Below are positions 54,955 through 63,333 of a stretch of 64,000 nucleotides of DNA, piece by piece. Origin of the DNA: Cohnella hashimotonis (GTDB lineage: Bacteria; Bacillota; Bacilli; Paenibacillales; Paenibacillaceae); NCBI RefSeq assembly GCF_030014955.1, contig NZ_JAGRPV010000001.1:4898001-4962000 (forward strand), read 5' to 3'. Each line of letters starts with the position of its first letter. Position 1 is the first letter of the stretch. The notes below the pieces were generated by a model. It had not been told where the DNA came from. It searched no databases and saw nothing but the letters and a program-made list of their open reading frames with translations. The translations under genes were made by a program, and so were the position numbers.

Positions 54955-55314
54955 TTAATAAGCCGGCATCGGCAACTGTATGACGAACAGATGGATTTCG
55001 TCGCATCCGCAGTTATGCAGACTGTGCGTCGAACCGTCCGGATTCAGGATCAGGTCGCCCTCTTTGACGGCAAATCGGCTTGCGCCGACCTGCATGCTGC
55101 CACGTCCTTTCAAGATCAAATACAATTCCTCGTTCCCCCGATGCCGGTGCGCTCCGATGGCGCTGCCCGGAGGTACGACGGCATAATCGATAAAATCAAC
55201 CGGCGCGCCGAAATCCTCGTTCGTGCACACTCTGGCAAACTCCATCGGACCTTCCCCGTCATGCATGCCGATCACCCGCTTGCGTTTTGCTTCGTAAATA
55301 TTGCGCAATAGCAA
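54955..55314 (-). CDS. Small cupin protein
   Basis: 119 residues, apparently from a TTG start at 55314, with AGGAGG nine bases upstream. Single cupin domain with the metal motif GAHRHRGNEELYLILKGRG and the second motif NPDGSTHSLHN. Such proteins are often isomerases or epimerases of keto-sugars, or regulators. Position directly before the cyclase suggests a step on the same substrate. An ATG-started 20-codon frame overlaps its start in another phase and I do not count it as a gene. Confidence 0.8.
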   Translation of the reverse strand: MLLRNIYEAKRKRVIGMHDGEGPMEFARVCTNEDFGAPVDFIDYAVVPPGSAIGAHRHRGNEELYLILKGRGSMQVGASRFAVKEGDLILNPDGSTHSLHNCGCDEIHLFVIQLPMPAY

Positions 55315-55362
55315 TCATCATCACCTCCTTTAAATAGTTTGAATATTCAGACTTATCCATCT

Positions 55363-55420
55363 CAAAGAAACCTCGAGCATGCAAAACCTCTGTTGGAGGC
55401 ACCCGGATGCATTCTCGAGG
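55363..55420 (-). terminator. Large hairpin with T-rich tail between thuA-like and cupin genes
   Basis: CCTCGAGCATGCA pairs with TGCATTCTCGAGG (one mismatch), with an inner CCTC/GAGG stem. On the minus strand TTTCTTT follows. It divides the import/dehydrogenase genes from the cyclase/GH31 genes and may act as a partial terminator or attenuator. Confidence 0.65.
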
Positions 55421-55455
55421 CTGTATCATCATGTTGAAGTTAAAGCGGCGAGTTT

Positions 55456-56193
55456 TTAATCTTTGGCGGCAATCGTCTCCAGCGGCTGCACGTTCCCGAA
55501 CCGAGGCGCCGCGCCCCGCTCGTCCGCGGTCCAGCGGACGGCGTTCGCGATCACGCGAAGCACGTGCTCGTCGTAATAAGTCGGATAGGTCTCGTGTCCG
55601 GGGCGGAAATAAAAGATTTTGCCGTTCCCCCGGCTGTATGCGCACCCGCTGCGGAACACCTCTCCTCCCTCGAACCAGCTTACCAGCACCAGTTCGTCCG
55701 GGTCCGGCACGTCGAAAAATTCGCCGTACATTTCTTCCTTTGCCAGTTCGAAAAAAGGCGGCAGCCCCGCCGCGATCGGATGCGAAGGCTTCACGACCCA
55801 CAGCCGCTCCTTCTCGTCGGCTTCCCGCCACAGCAGCGCGCAGGAGGTACCCATCAGCCGCTTGAATATTTTGGAGTAGTGTCCCGAGTGCAGCACGATC
55901 AGCCCCATGCCCTCCAGCACGCGCCGTTGTACCCGGTCAACGATCGCTTCGTCGACCTCGTCATGCGCGCGATGCCCCCACCAGACGAGCACGTCCGTAC
56001 GCGCCAGCACGTCCACAGGCAGACCATGCTCCGGCTCGTCCAGCGTCGCCGTTCCGAGCTCGAACCCGTAGGGTGCGAGCCCCTCGCGCAGCGCCTCGTG
56101 AATGCCGGCGGGATAGACGCGCTGCACGGCAGGATCCGATCGCTCGTGCCGAAATTCGTTCCAGATCGTCACGCGCGGCGTTGCTTGCTTCAT
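55456..56193 (-). CDS. ThuA-like protein
   Basis: 245 residues, glutamine-amidotransferase-like fold: [58 protein letters not shown]. ThuA family members accompany Gfo/Idh dehydrogenases and act on 3-keto-disaccharides such as 3-ketotrehalose; activity here is unknown. Overlaps the Gfo/Idh gene by 4 bp (ATGA). The lack of a nucleophile Cys in the elbow fits ThuA rather than true amidotransferases. Confidence 0.88.
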   Translation of the reverse strand: MKQATPRVTIWNEFRHERSDPAVQRVYPAGIHEALREGLAPYGFELGTATLDEPEHGLPVDVLARTDVLVWWGHRAHDEVDEAIVDRVQRRVLEGMGLIVLHSGHYSKIFKRLMGTSCALLWREADEKERLWVVKPSHPIAAGLPPFFELAKEEMYGEFFDVPDPDELVLVSWFEGGEVFRSGCAYSRGNGKIFYFRPGHETYPTYYDEHVLRVIANAVRWTADERGAAPRFGNVQPLETIAAKD

Positions 56194-57275
56194 GTTCCTT
56201 CCTCCTCGCTCCGGTTATCCAACTCATCGACTCGCACGGACCGCCGCTCTTGGCTCGACCGTACGACCGCCTCCAGAATTTTCTGGTTCATATAGCCGTC
56301 GTGAAACGTGGGCAGCTCTTCGCGGATATGGCCCCGCACCAGATCGACGAAATCCTGCATTTGCGCCAGCTTGTATCGGGCCGGCACGGCGATCCGTTCC
56401 CGAACCTCGCTGCCTTCCGCATTCCGGTGGACCCAGGTGAGATAATCGCCCTGATCCCAGTTCATATGAAGCGTGCCGGTGTCGCCGTACACGGCGATCT
56501 CAAACTGATTTTGCGAGCCGAAGGCGTTGCGCGACGTTTGAAAAACGGCGGGGATGCCAGGTTCAAGCAAAGCGGTGAACGCGGCGAAGTCGTCGATATC
56601 GACGTCTATCATCGTCCCGGTCGCGGGATCCTCCCGCTGTCCGATGAGGTTGCGCATGAGCGACGCGACTTCGACCGGTTCGCCGACCAGGAAGCGGGCC
56701 GCGTCGATCATATGCGAGCCCAGATCGCCCAGCGTCCCGGTCCCCGTGATCGACCGGTCCAGCCGCCAGTTCATTTTGGTCCCGAACGGCGTGCCGCCCC
56801 ATTGCTGCAAATATTGGACGAACAGATGCCGCACCGGACCGATCCGGCCCTCGCGGATCCACTCGCGGGCCATCCGGAACGCGGGAACGTAGCGGTAGGA
56901 AAAGCCGACCATGCAGGGCGTCGGATTCGACGCTGCCAGACGCTTCAGGCTTGCCGCTTCTTCGTACGTCCGCGTGAACGGCTTCTCGGTCATGAGCGGC
57001 TTGCCGTGCGTCAGGCACAGCCGAATAATCTCGTAGTGCGCGTCGTTCGGCGTGATGGACAGCACCGCGTCCACCTGCGGGTCGCGGATGAGCGACTCCG
57101 CGTCCGCATGGCGCGACGCTGCATCGATACCGTGACGCTCCGCCCATTCGGCGACTTTGGCGGCGTCCTGATCGCAGACGGCGGCCAATCGTACGCCCGC
57201 GATGCCGGCGAGCTGCCCGATATGGACCGCCGCCATGCCGCCAAGTCCGATCAGTCCCAACTTTACGGTTGTCAT
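56190..57275 (-). CDS. Gfo/Idh/MocA-family NAD(P)-dependent dehydrogenase
   Basis: 361 residues. N-terminal Rossmann [16 protein letters not shown], the catalytic-Lys motif MTEKPFTRT and the C-terminal alpha/beta domain with [16 protein letters not shown]. Members oxidise a sugar or cyclitol hydroxyl (often C3) to a ketone. Together with the ThuA-like protein it suggests a 3-keto-glycoside step; together with the DegT aminotransferase it could create the keto group to be aminated. AGGAG lies 10 bases before the ATG. Confidence 0.92.
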   Translation of the reverse strand: MTTVKLGLIGLGGMAAVHIGQLAGIAGVRLAAVCDQDAAKVAEWAERHGIDAASRHADAESLIRDPQVDAVLSITPNDAHYEIIRLCLTHGKPLMTEKPFTRTYEEAASLKRLAASNPTPCMVGFSYRYVPAFRMAREWIREGRIGPVRHLFVQYLQQWGGTPFGTKMNWRLDRSITGTGTLGDLGSHMIDAARFLVGEPVEVASLMRNLIGQREDPATGTMIDVDIDDFAAFTALLEPGIPAVFQTSRNAFGSQNQFEIAVYGDTGTLHMNWDQGDYLTWVHRNAEGSEVRERIAVPARYKLAQMQDFVDLVRGHIREELPTFHDGYMNQKILEAVVRSSQERRSVRVDELDNRSEEEGT

Positions 57276-57306
57276 GCCGTGAATCTCTCCTTTGTCCGGG
57301 GACCGA

Positions 57307-58134
57307 TCACTTGATGCCGGTCATCGTAATGCCTTTAATGAAGTAACGCTGCGCGAACAGGAACACGATAAAGATCGGTACGAAGCTGACGACGTTGCCG
57401 GCCATCAGCAGGTTCCACTCCGTCGACCACTGCCCCTGCAGCTTGCTGAGACCCAGGGGCAGCGTCATCAGCTCTTTGCTGTTGACGGCGATGAGCGGCC
57501 ACAGGAAGTTGTTCCAGGAGCTCATGAACGCGAAAATGGACAGCGCGGACAGCGTCGGCTTGACGAGCGGGACGATCACGCTGAAAAACACCCGGTAGTA
57601 AGAAGCGCCGTCGATAAAGGCGGCCTCCATCAGCTCGTTCGGAATCGTCATGATGTTCTGCCGAAGCAGGAACGTCCCGTAGGCGCTGAAGATGCCCGGC
57701 AAAATGAGCCCCGCGTACGTGTCGATCAGGTCGGTGCGCGAAAACAAAATAAACAAGGGAACGAGCGTTACCTGCGCCGGGATCATCATCGTCGTCAGAA
57801 ACAGAACGAACAGGCTCTGCCGGCCCCTGAACGCGATCTTGGCGAACACGTATGCCGCCATCGTGCAGATCGCCAGCTGCAGCAGCGTCGTCGCGACGGC
57901 CACGAGCGCGCTGTTCGCGAAGAACCGGTAAAGCGGAAAGTAAGCCTCGATCTCGGCGAAGTTGTCGAAATTCCACCTTGAGGGCAACAGTCGCGGAGGC
58001 ATCGCCACGACCTCGAGATTGTCCTTGAAGGCGCCCGTCAGCATCCAGAGGAACGGGAACGTCAGCGCGACCGCGAGCAGCGCCAGGAACAGATGCGAAG
58101 CCAAGTTCGCGACGCGCTTTTTCCTACCTGTCAT
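57307..58134 (-). CDS. Carbohydrate ABC transporter permease (MalG type)
   Basis: 275 residues, six membrane helices, with the EAA loop EAAFIDGASYYRVFFSVIVPLVKP. The C-terminal GITMTGIK is typical of MalG-like permeases. It overlaps the partner permease by 11 bp. No ATPase gene is nearby; a shared MsmX-type ATPase encoded elsewhere probably energises it. Confidence 0.94.
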   Translation of the reverse strand: MTGRKKRVANLASHLFLALLAVALTFPFLWMLTGAFKDNLEVVAMPPRLLPSRWNFDNFAEIEAYFPLYRFFANSALVAVATTLLQLAICTMAAYVFAKIAFRGRQSLFVLFLTTMMIPAQVTLVPLFILFSRTDLIDTYAGLILPGIFSAYGTFLLRQNIMTIPNELMEAAFIDGASYYRVFFSVIVPLVKPTLSALSIFAFMSSWNNFLWPLIAVNSKELMTLPLGLSKLQGQWSTEWNLLMAGNVVSFVPIFIVFLFAQRYFIKGITMTGIK

Positions 58135-59017
58135 AGACGACCCACCTCCGTTGGACCTGCTGCAGCACCATCGTCGAAGCCAGGATGATCGCCATCAGCA
58201 CCCAGGATTGCGCGGAGGCGAAGCCCATTTTGTTGAACTGGAAGGCGTTGCGGTACACCTGCTCGACGATCGTGCTCGTCGCGCCCGCCGGACCTCCGTT
58301 CGTCATGATCAGCACCTGGTCGAACAGCTGGAACGAGTTGATAAGCGAGATCGTCACGACAAAATAGAGCGTCGGTGACAGCATCGGAACCGTAATCCGC
58401 CACAGTTTGCTCCAGGCGGACGCGCCGTCGAGCTCTGCCGCTTCGTAATAATCCTCCGAGATGTCTTGCAGACCCGCCAGCAGGATGATGGACACGAAGC
58501 CGATGTCCTTCCAGAGCGTCACCAGGATGATCGCGACCATGGCCCACAAATCGTCCTGCAGCCAGATCGGCCCTTGAATGCCGACCATCGACAGCAAATA
58601 ATTGATGAGTCCGCTCTGTCCGTTCAGCAGCCAGCGCCAGACGATCGATACGGCGACCCAGGACGTGATGACGGGCACGAACACGGCCGCCCGATACAGC
58701 TTCACGCCGCGAATCGGCCGGTTGAGCAGCACCGCGAGCAGCGTGCCGAGCACGACGATCGACGGCAGGTAGCCGAGGAGGAATACGAAGACGTTGCGAA
58801 TCGCGGTGTAGGACTTTTCCTCTCTGAACACCTGCGAGTAGTTGTCCCAGCCGATGAAATTCATCTTCGTCCAGTGCGTCAGCAGATCCCAATCGGTGAA
58901 GCTGATGATGATCGACGATACCATCGGCAGCAATTGGAACGCCAGCAAGCACAGCAAGGCGGGCGTTAAAAAGACGATAGCAGCCGTCCGGCGGCTCCAC
59001 TTGCGCTGTCCGACCAT
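58124..59017 (-). CDS. Carbohydrate ABC transporter permease (MalF type)
   Basis: 297 residues, six membrane helices, EAA loop EAAELDGASAWSKLWRITVPMLSP, and the N-terminal LTPALLCLLAFQLLPMVSSI-type entry helix. Forms the channel with the MalG-type protein. Lies 80 bp after the binding-protein gene, with a hairpin between. Confidence 0.94.
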   Translation of the reverse strand: MVGQRKWSRRTAAIVFLTPALLCLLAFQLLPMVSSIIISFTDWDLLTHWTKMNFIGWDNYSQVFREEKSYTAIRNVFVFLLGYLPSIVVLGTLLAVLLNRPIRGVKLYRAAVFVPVITSWVAVSIVWRWLLNGQSGLINYLLSMVGIQGPIWLQDDLWAMVAIILVTLWKDIGFVSIILLAGLQDISEDYYEAAELDGASAWSKLWRITVPMLSPTLYFVVTISLINSFQLFDQVLIMTNGGPAGATSTIVEQVYRNAFQFNKMGFASAQSWVLMAIILASTMVLQQVQRRWVVYDR

Positions 59018-59048
59018 GCCACCCTTTCCTTTCCGTCAGGCGGGGAGG

Positions 59049-59072
59049 GAAGGCCGCCGCCCGGCGGCCTTC
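59049..59072 (-). terminator. Intercistronic hairpin after the binding-protein gene
   Basis: Perfect 10-bp arms GAAGGCCGCC / GGCGGCCTTC around a GCCC loop, without a T-run. Such hairpins commonly protect the binding-protein mRNA and lower downstream permease expression. Confidence 0.6.
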
Positions 59073-59097
59073 TCGTCTCCTGATTGTTGTGAAAAAT

Positions 59098-60450
59098 CTA
59101 CTTCACGAGCGCTTCGACCTTTTTCTGCGCCGCGTCGAGCGCCTCCTGCGCAGTGGAGCGGCCGAGCTTCGCTTTGTCGAGCTGTTCGCCGACGGCGGCC
59201 GTGAATTCGCCCCATTTCTCAGGCTTGGGACCGACAGGCGGCAATACGAGCGAATCCAGCGCATCGGTCACGACCTGCTTCGATTCCGGCGGCTTCTGCT
59301 TGTAGTAAGCGTCCAGCACCGCCGGGTCCGTAACGGCCGGGATGCTCCAGCCCGCTTCGATCCGCTTGGACACCGCTTCGGGCGCGCTTGTGAAAAACTT
59401 CAGGAAACGCCAGGCCGCATCGGCGTTCTTGGTCGTCTTCGCTGCCACGAGGCCGTCCGCGAAGAAGTGATGCGCCTTCTGCGTCTTGCCCGGCTCCAGC
59501 GCGATATCCCAATTAAACTTCGCTTCGCTGAACTTGGCGAAGTTCCAGATACCGAATCGGGCCATCGCCAGCTTGCCGTTCACGAAAGCATTCAGATCCG
59601 CATCAGGCTGGTTGAACGTATCGTCGTTAAGCGGCGGCGACACCTTGTATTTGGAAGCTTTGTCGAGCATCCACTGCAGCGCCTCCACGTTGGCCGGGCT
59701 GTTCAGCGTCGGCTGGCCGTCCGCGCTCCATACGCCGCCGCCGTTCTGGGCGATCGTCTTGTAAAACTCGTAGAATTGGATCGGCGCGTACGTGCCCCAA
59801 ATGCCCTTCTTGGCGTCGGTCAGCTTCTGAGCGGCTTCCAGCTCTTCCTTCCAGGTCCAGGACGCGTCCGGATATTTGAGGCCCTTGGCGTCGAAAAGAT
59901 CCTTGTTGTAGAACAGCACGACATCGGAGAAGCTCTCAGTCACGCCCATCTGCTTGCCGTTGTAGTTAAACGCATCATAGGCAAGCTTTTTGTAGACGTC
60001 CGGATTAAACGAGCTGTCCGCCGCGATGGAAGGCGTGAGATCGAGCAACTGGTCCTTCGCCGCGTAAGTCAGGAAATTCTCGTAGCCGACCTCGAACAGG
60101 TCCGGCGCGCTGCCGCTGGCCAGCAGCGTATTCAGCTTCGTCGTGTAGTCCGCGTACGGGACGACCTCATACTCAACCTTGATGTCGGCATTGGCCGCCT
60201 GGAAGGCGTCGATCATTGCCTTCAGCGTCTGTTCCTGGCCGGAGGCGGTGTACGTCATCAGCTTGAGCGTGACGGGATCTTTGGCCGAAGGGGCCGGAGA
60301 ATCGGACGGCGCGGCCGTAGCCGATGCCGATGGAGACGCTTGCGGCGAAGCCGCAGAAGGACTTGCCGTGTTATTCTCTTTGTTTGCGCCGCAGGCGCTG
60401 AGCACGATCGTCGTGCCGAGCAGCAGCAGAGCCCCGCTTTTGGTCCGCAA
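59098..60450 (-). CDS. Extracellular sugar-binding lipoprotein of ABC importer
   Basis: 450 residues from a TTG start (GGAGAGGG just upstream). Lipobox VLSAC, a Ser/Ala/Pro linker (about 25-58), then a family 1 solute-binding domain (MTYTASGQEQTLKAMIDAFQ; YNGKQMGVTESFSDVVLFYNKDLF; GYENFLTYAAKDQLLDL). Ligand not deducible; an oligosaccharide is likely from the neighbouring glycosidases. First gene after LacI. Confidence 0.93.
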   Translation of the reverse strand: MRTKSGALLLLGTTIVLSACGANKENNTASPSAASPQASPSASATAAPSDSPAPSAKDPVTLKLMTYTASGQEQTLKAMIDAFQAANADIKVEYEVVPYADYTTKLNTLLASGSAPDLFEVGYENFLTYAAKDQLLDLTPSIAADSSFNPDVYKKLAYDAFNYNGKQMGVTESFSDVVLFYNKDLFDAKGLKYPDASWTWKEELEAAQKLTDAKKGIWGTYAPIQFYEFYKTIAQNGGGVWSADGQPTLNSPANVEALQWMLDKASKYKVSPPLNDDTFNQPDADLNAFVNGKLAMARFGIWNFAKFSEAKFNWDIALEPGKTQKAHHFFADGLVAAKTTKNADAAWRFLKFFTSAPEAVSKRIEAGWSIPAVTDPAVLDAYYKQKPPESKQVVTDALDSLVLPPVGPKPEKWGEFTAAVGEQLDKAKLGRSTAQEALDAAQKKVEALVK

Positions 60451-60473
60451 TGATACCCTCTCCTTTTGAATAG

Positions 60474-60486
60474 GAACGCTTAAAAT
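60474..60486. promoter_or_regulatory. Possible LacI-type operator half-site before the binding-protein gene
   Basis: GAACGCTTAAAAT shares AACGCTTAAA with the sites near the lacI-type gene. It lies 24-36 bp upstream of the TTG start, a suitable position for repression. A CATAAT (-10 candidate) lies just upstream at 60492-60497 region. Confidence 0.4.
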
Positions 60487-60639
60487 GGATGATTATGACC
60501 AATCGATCGACAGATCGAATTGTCGGCGGAAGCGCCGACTTGATCACCTCCAGGCATCGTTTACCGGCATGTAACCGCATTCATATGAATTGAGAAACGG
60601 GCCGGCCAAGCCCTCGTTCCCGCCCCGACGCGTGCGCGT

Positions 60640-61674
60640 TCAGCTCGGCGAGAGCCGCTGCACCGTCTGCCTTATCGCCATCTCCAGCCGTGTCACGCTG
60701 GGATCGTCCGCCAGCGCTTCCTCGCCTTCCTCGATCGCCTTGAGCAGCCGCCCCGCCGCCATCTCGCCTCTGGCCACGATGTTCTGCCGGACCGTCGTGA
60801 GCGGCGGATTGCACATGCGGGCGACGGGTATATCGTCGAAGCCGACGACCGATACGTCGTCAGGCACCCGCTTGCCCGCATCGGAGAGCCCCCGCAGCAC
60901 GCCTAGCGCGACGAGGTCGCTCGAAGCGAACACCGCCGTAATCTCGGGATGCCCGGCCGCGATCGCGGCCGCCGCCTCCTGCCCGTACTCGTAGCTGACC
61001 GAATGCTCGAACACATAATCCGAGTTGTAGAACAGGCCGGCTTCCTTGAGCGCGCGCTTGTAACCGAGGAATCTCTTTTCGACGACGCCGTCTTTGCGGA
61101 TCAGTCCCGTTACCAGCGCGATGTTCGTATGCCCGTTGTCGATGAGCAGCTTGGTCGCCATGTAGCCGCCGGCCTCGTCGTCGATCGATACGGTCTGGAA
61201 ATAGCTGTCGTTCACGTAGCTGTCGATCAGCACGATCGGCACCTTGACCCGCTTCAGGTCGTCGTAGAAACTCTCCTGATAGATGCCCATGATGATCGCG
61301 CCGTCCAGGTTGCGCTGCATCGACGTATCCAGATAGCCTTCGCCTTTGTCGACGCCCGAGAGAATCATGTGGTAGCCGGACTGGCGAAGTCTGGCTTCGA
61401 TGCCGCACACGAGCTCCGAGTAGAACGGATTTTGCAGCAGCAGCTGCTTCTGGTCCTCCGTCTGGGGGATCACGACGCCGATCAGCTTCGATCGGGTGCC
61501 CGCCAGGCTTCTAGCCGAGAAGTCGGGAATGTAGTTCAACTCTTCGACCGCGCGGCGAACCTTGGACGCGGTCTCCTGCGACACCTTGCCTTCCCGGCCG
61601 TTCAGTACGTAGGACACGGCCGCCGTGGATACGCCTGCGCGCTCCGACACGTCACGAATAGTAATGCGTTTCAA
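60640..61674 (-). CDS. LacI-family transcriptional regulator
   Basis: 344 residues from the TTG at 61674 (AGAAGG eight bases upstream); a GTG at 61683 overlaps the ribosome binding site and is less likely. N-terminal helix-turn-helix ITIRDVSERAGVSTAAVSYVLNG and a periplasmic-binding-like sensor domain (IGVVIPQTEDQKQLLLQNPFYSEL; VVGFDDIPVARMCNPPLTTV). It probably represses itself and the ABC importer operon until a sugar is bound. Confidence 0.95.
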   Translation of the reverse strand: MKRITIRDVSERAGVSTAAVSYVLNGREGKVSQETASKVRRAVEELNYIPDFSARSLAGTRSKLIGVVIPQTEDQKQLLLQNPFYSELVCGIEARLRQSGYHMILSGVDKGEGYLDTSMQRNLDGAIIMGIYQESFYDDLKRVKVPIVLIDSYVNDSYFQTVSIDDEAGGYMATKLLIDNGHTNIALVTGLIRKDGVVEKRFLGYKRALKEAGLFYNSDYVFEHSVSYEYGQEAAAAIAAGHPEITAVFASSDLVALGVLRGLSDAGKRVPDDVSVVGFDDIPVARMCNPPLTTVRQNIVARGEMAAGRLLKAIEEGEEALADDPSVTRLEMAIRQTVQRLSPS

Positions 61675-61721
61675 TGGGGTCACCTTCTGCGGGCTGTTGC
61701 CAATCCGTTTATTTTGACTTA

Positions 61722-61736
61722 CTTTAAGCGTTTAAC
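61722..61736. promoter_or_regulatory. LacI-type operator, promoter-proximal
   Basis: CTTTAAGCGTTTAAC, the inverted form of the site at 61809. It lies at about +5 to +19 of the predicted lacI-type transcript, typical of autorepression. Confidence 0.5.
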
Positions 61737-61747
61737 CTTACAATGTG

Positions 61748-61776
61748 ATTATATGAAGGATTGTTAGCGATTTCAA
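61748..61776 (-). promoter_or_regulatory. Sigma-A promoter of the LacI-type gene
   Basis: On the minus strand TTGAAA (61776-61771), 17-bp spacer, perfect TATAAT (61753-61748). Start near 61741. Confidence 0.65.
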
Positions 61777-61808
61777 GCGTTATTTTATAAAAAAATACCA
61801 TCATTTAA

Positions 61809-61823
61809 GTTAAACGCTTTAAC
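61809..61823. promoter_or_regulatory. LacI-type operator, upstream
   Basis: GTTAAACGCTTTAAC: six-base palindromic arms (GTTAAA/TTTAAC) around CGC. About 87 bp from the copy at 61722, a spacing that would permit looping. Confidence 0.5.
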
Positions 61824-61992
61824 TAAATCGGCATATTCGCTTAAAAATAGGACAAAAATGCTCCGCAAACATTTGATCCTCCACCATATCGCGCACAAGC
61901 TGCTCTATACTGCGCATTCGCGGCACGAACCTTGGTTAAGAGATGCTAGTGGGAGCTACTTGGCGGAACTGCAACGTCGAACGAAGCGAAGA

Positions 61993-62370
61993 AGTTCCAG
62001 ATAGAACTAGATGGCGGGGGCGAGACGCAAGTCGAGGCGATGAAGTCCCAGATAGGACTACATAGCGGGGCCGAGGTGCAAATCGAGGCGATGAAGTTCC
62101 AGATAAGACTACATGGCGGGGGGCGAGGCGCAAGTCGAGGCGAAGAAGTCCCAGATAGGACTACATGGTGGGGCCGAGGCGCAAGTCGAGGCGAAGAAGT
62201 CCCAGATAGGACTACATGGCGGGGGCGAGACGCAAGTCGAGGCGATGAATGAAGTCCCAGATAGGACTACATGGCGGGGCCGAGGTGCAAATCGAGGCGA
62301 TGAAGTACCAGATAGGACTACATGGCGAGGCCGAGGCGCAAGTCGAGGCGATGAAGCTCCAGATAGGACT
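61993..62370. repeat. 51-bp direct tandem repeat array, eight copies
   Basis: The core AGTCCCAGATAGGACT or a variant starts at 61993, 62044, 62095, 62147, 62198, 62253, 62304 and 62355. Between cores lie segments of the type CGAGGCGCAAGTCGAGGCG. The core is itself an inverted repeat (AGTCC-N6-GGACT). Periods are 51, 51, 52, 51, 55, 51 and 51 bp, so indels break any reading frame. The flank 61840-61990 and the array contain no credible gene. Confidence 0.92.
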
Positions 62371-62404
62371 ACTTAGCGGGAGTGCTATCTCTCCAGCCAC
62401 GAAA

Positions 62405-62440
62405 AACGGGACGAAGCAGGTCCCCCCGCTTCATCCCGTT
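62405..62440 (-). terminator. Intrinsic terminator of the esterase gene
   Basis: AACGGGACGAAGC / GCTTCATCCCGTT with one mismatch; T5 follows on the minus strand. 14 bp past the esterase stop. Confidence 0.85.
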
Positions 62441-62453
62441 AACGTTAACCATT

Positions 62454-63248
62454 TCAGACATTTCTACCCTGCAGCGGCAGCCACGCCAGCACGCGCTGGA
62501 TATGCTCGTCCCAGTAGCCCCAATTATGATCGCCGGGCCCCTCCTCGTAATCGAGCGCGATCCCGAGCGATCGGACATGGTCGCGGAATCGGACGTTTTG
62601 CGAGTAGAGAAAGTCCTCCGTGCCGCAGCACTGATACAGCTTGGGCAGCGAGACGCCTGCGGCGGCTGCCCGCTCCGCGAGCGCGAACAGGTCGTCGTCG
62701 GAGCCAGCGGCCTCTTCCTTGCTGCCGAAAATCCACTTGTACTCCTTGTCGGCAAGCGGGCTTCCTTCATGATCGAAGGCCAAGATATCCATGGCGCCCG
62801 ACAGGCTCGCCACAGCCGCGAACTTCTCGGGCGCGCGCAGCCCGAGCTTCATCGCTCCGTAGCCGCCCATCGACAGGCCCGCGGCGAAACTGTCCTCGCG
62901 CTTCCCGGAGATCGGGAACAGCGATTGTGCGACATGCGGCAGCTCCTCGCTGACGAACGTCCAGTAATCGAGTCCGCTTTTCATGTTCGTGTAAAAGCTT
63001 CTGTGCACCTCCGGCATAACGACCGCGATGCCGTATTCTGCTGAATAACGTTCGACGGACGTGCGCCGCAGCCAGATCGAATGGTCGTCGGACAAGCCAT
63101 GAAGCAAGTACAGCACCGGATACTTGTCCCCCGATTGCGCGCCGCCCGCTTCCACGCCGATGCCGTAGCTGCGTTCGGGGATGACGACGTTCATGCCGAC
63201 GTTCAGACCTAGCGTTTGCGCGAAAAAGCTGCATTGAATGAGTGCCAT
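62454..63248 (-). CDS. Alpha/beta-hydrolase esterase (esterase D/FrmB-like)
   Basis: 264 residues, no signal peptide. Oxyanion and nucleophile motifs: PVLYLLHGLSDDHSIWLRR, Ser in GLSMGGYGAMKLG, Asp in CGTEDFLYS and His in GPGDHNWGYWDEH. Resembles tributyrin esterase EstA and S-formylglutathione-hydrolase-like enzymes that remove acetyl groups from sugars. Monocistronic with its own terminator. Confidence 0.92.
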   Translation of the reverse strand: MALIQCSFFAQTLGLNVGMNVVIPERSYGIGVEAGGAQSGDKYPVLYLLHGLSDDHSIWLRRTSVERYSAEYGIAVVMPEVHRSFYTNMKSGLDYWTFVSEELPHVAQSLFPISGKREDSFAAGLSMGGYGAMKLGLRAPEKFAAVASLSGAMDILAFDHEGSPLADKEYKWIFGSKEEAAGSDDDLFALAERAAAAGVSLPKLYQCCGTEDFLYSQNVRFRDHVRSLGIALDYEEGPGDHNWGYWDEHIQRVLAWLPLQGRNV

Positions 63249-63290
63249 CGAAACTCTCGCCTCCTGCGTATATCAACCTCTACCCTCTAC

Positions 63291-63319
63291 ATAGTAGAAG
63301 ATCGCAGTCCGCGCCGCAA
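63291..63319 (-). promoter_or_regulatory. Weak sigma-A-like promoter for the esterase
   Basis: TTGCGG (63319-63314), 17-bp spacer, TACTAT (63296-63291) on the minus strand; four of six bases match in each box. Confidence 0.3.
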
Positions 63320-63333
63320 GGAGAGCATCCTGC

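Noticed and set aside
55259..55831. 190-codon minus frame over thuA and the cupin leader
   Set aside because: It is out of phase with the ThuA-like gene and runs through the hairpin; no domain recognised.
60522..60539. Terminator after the LacI-type gene
   Set aside because: GTCGGCG/CGCCGAC forms a short hairpin, but no T-run follows, so I do not call a terminator.
61993..62370. CRISPR array
   Set aside because: The whole 51-bp unit is repeated; there are no unique spacers and no cas genes in the window.
62040..62376. Short repetitive-protein frames across the 51-bp array
   Set aside because: Indels of 1 and 4 bp between units break the phase, and no ribosome binding site is present.
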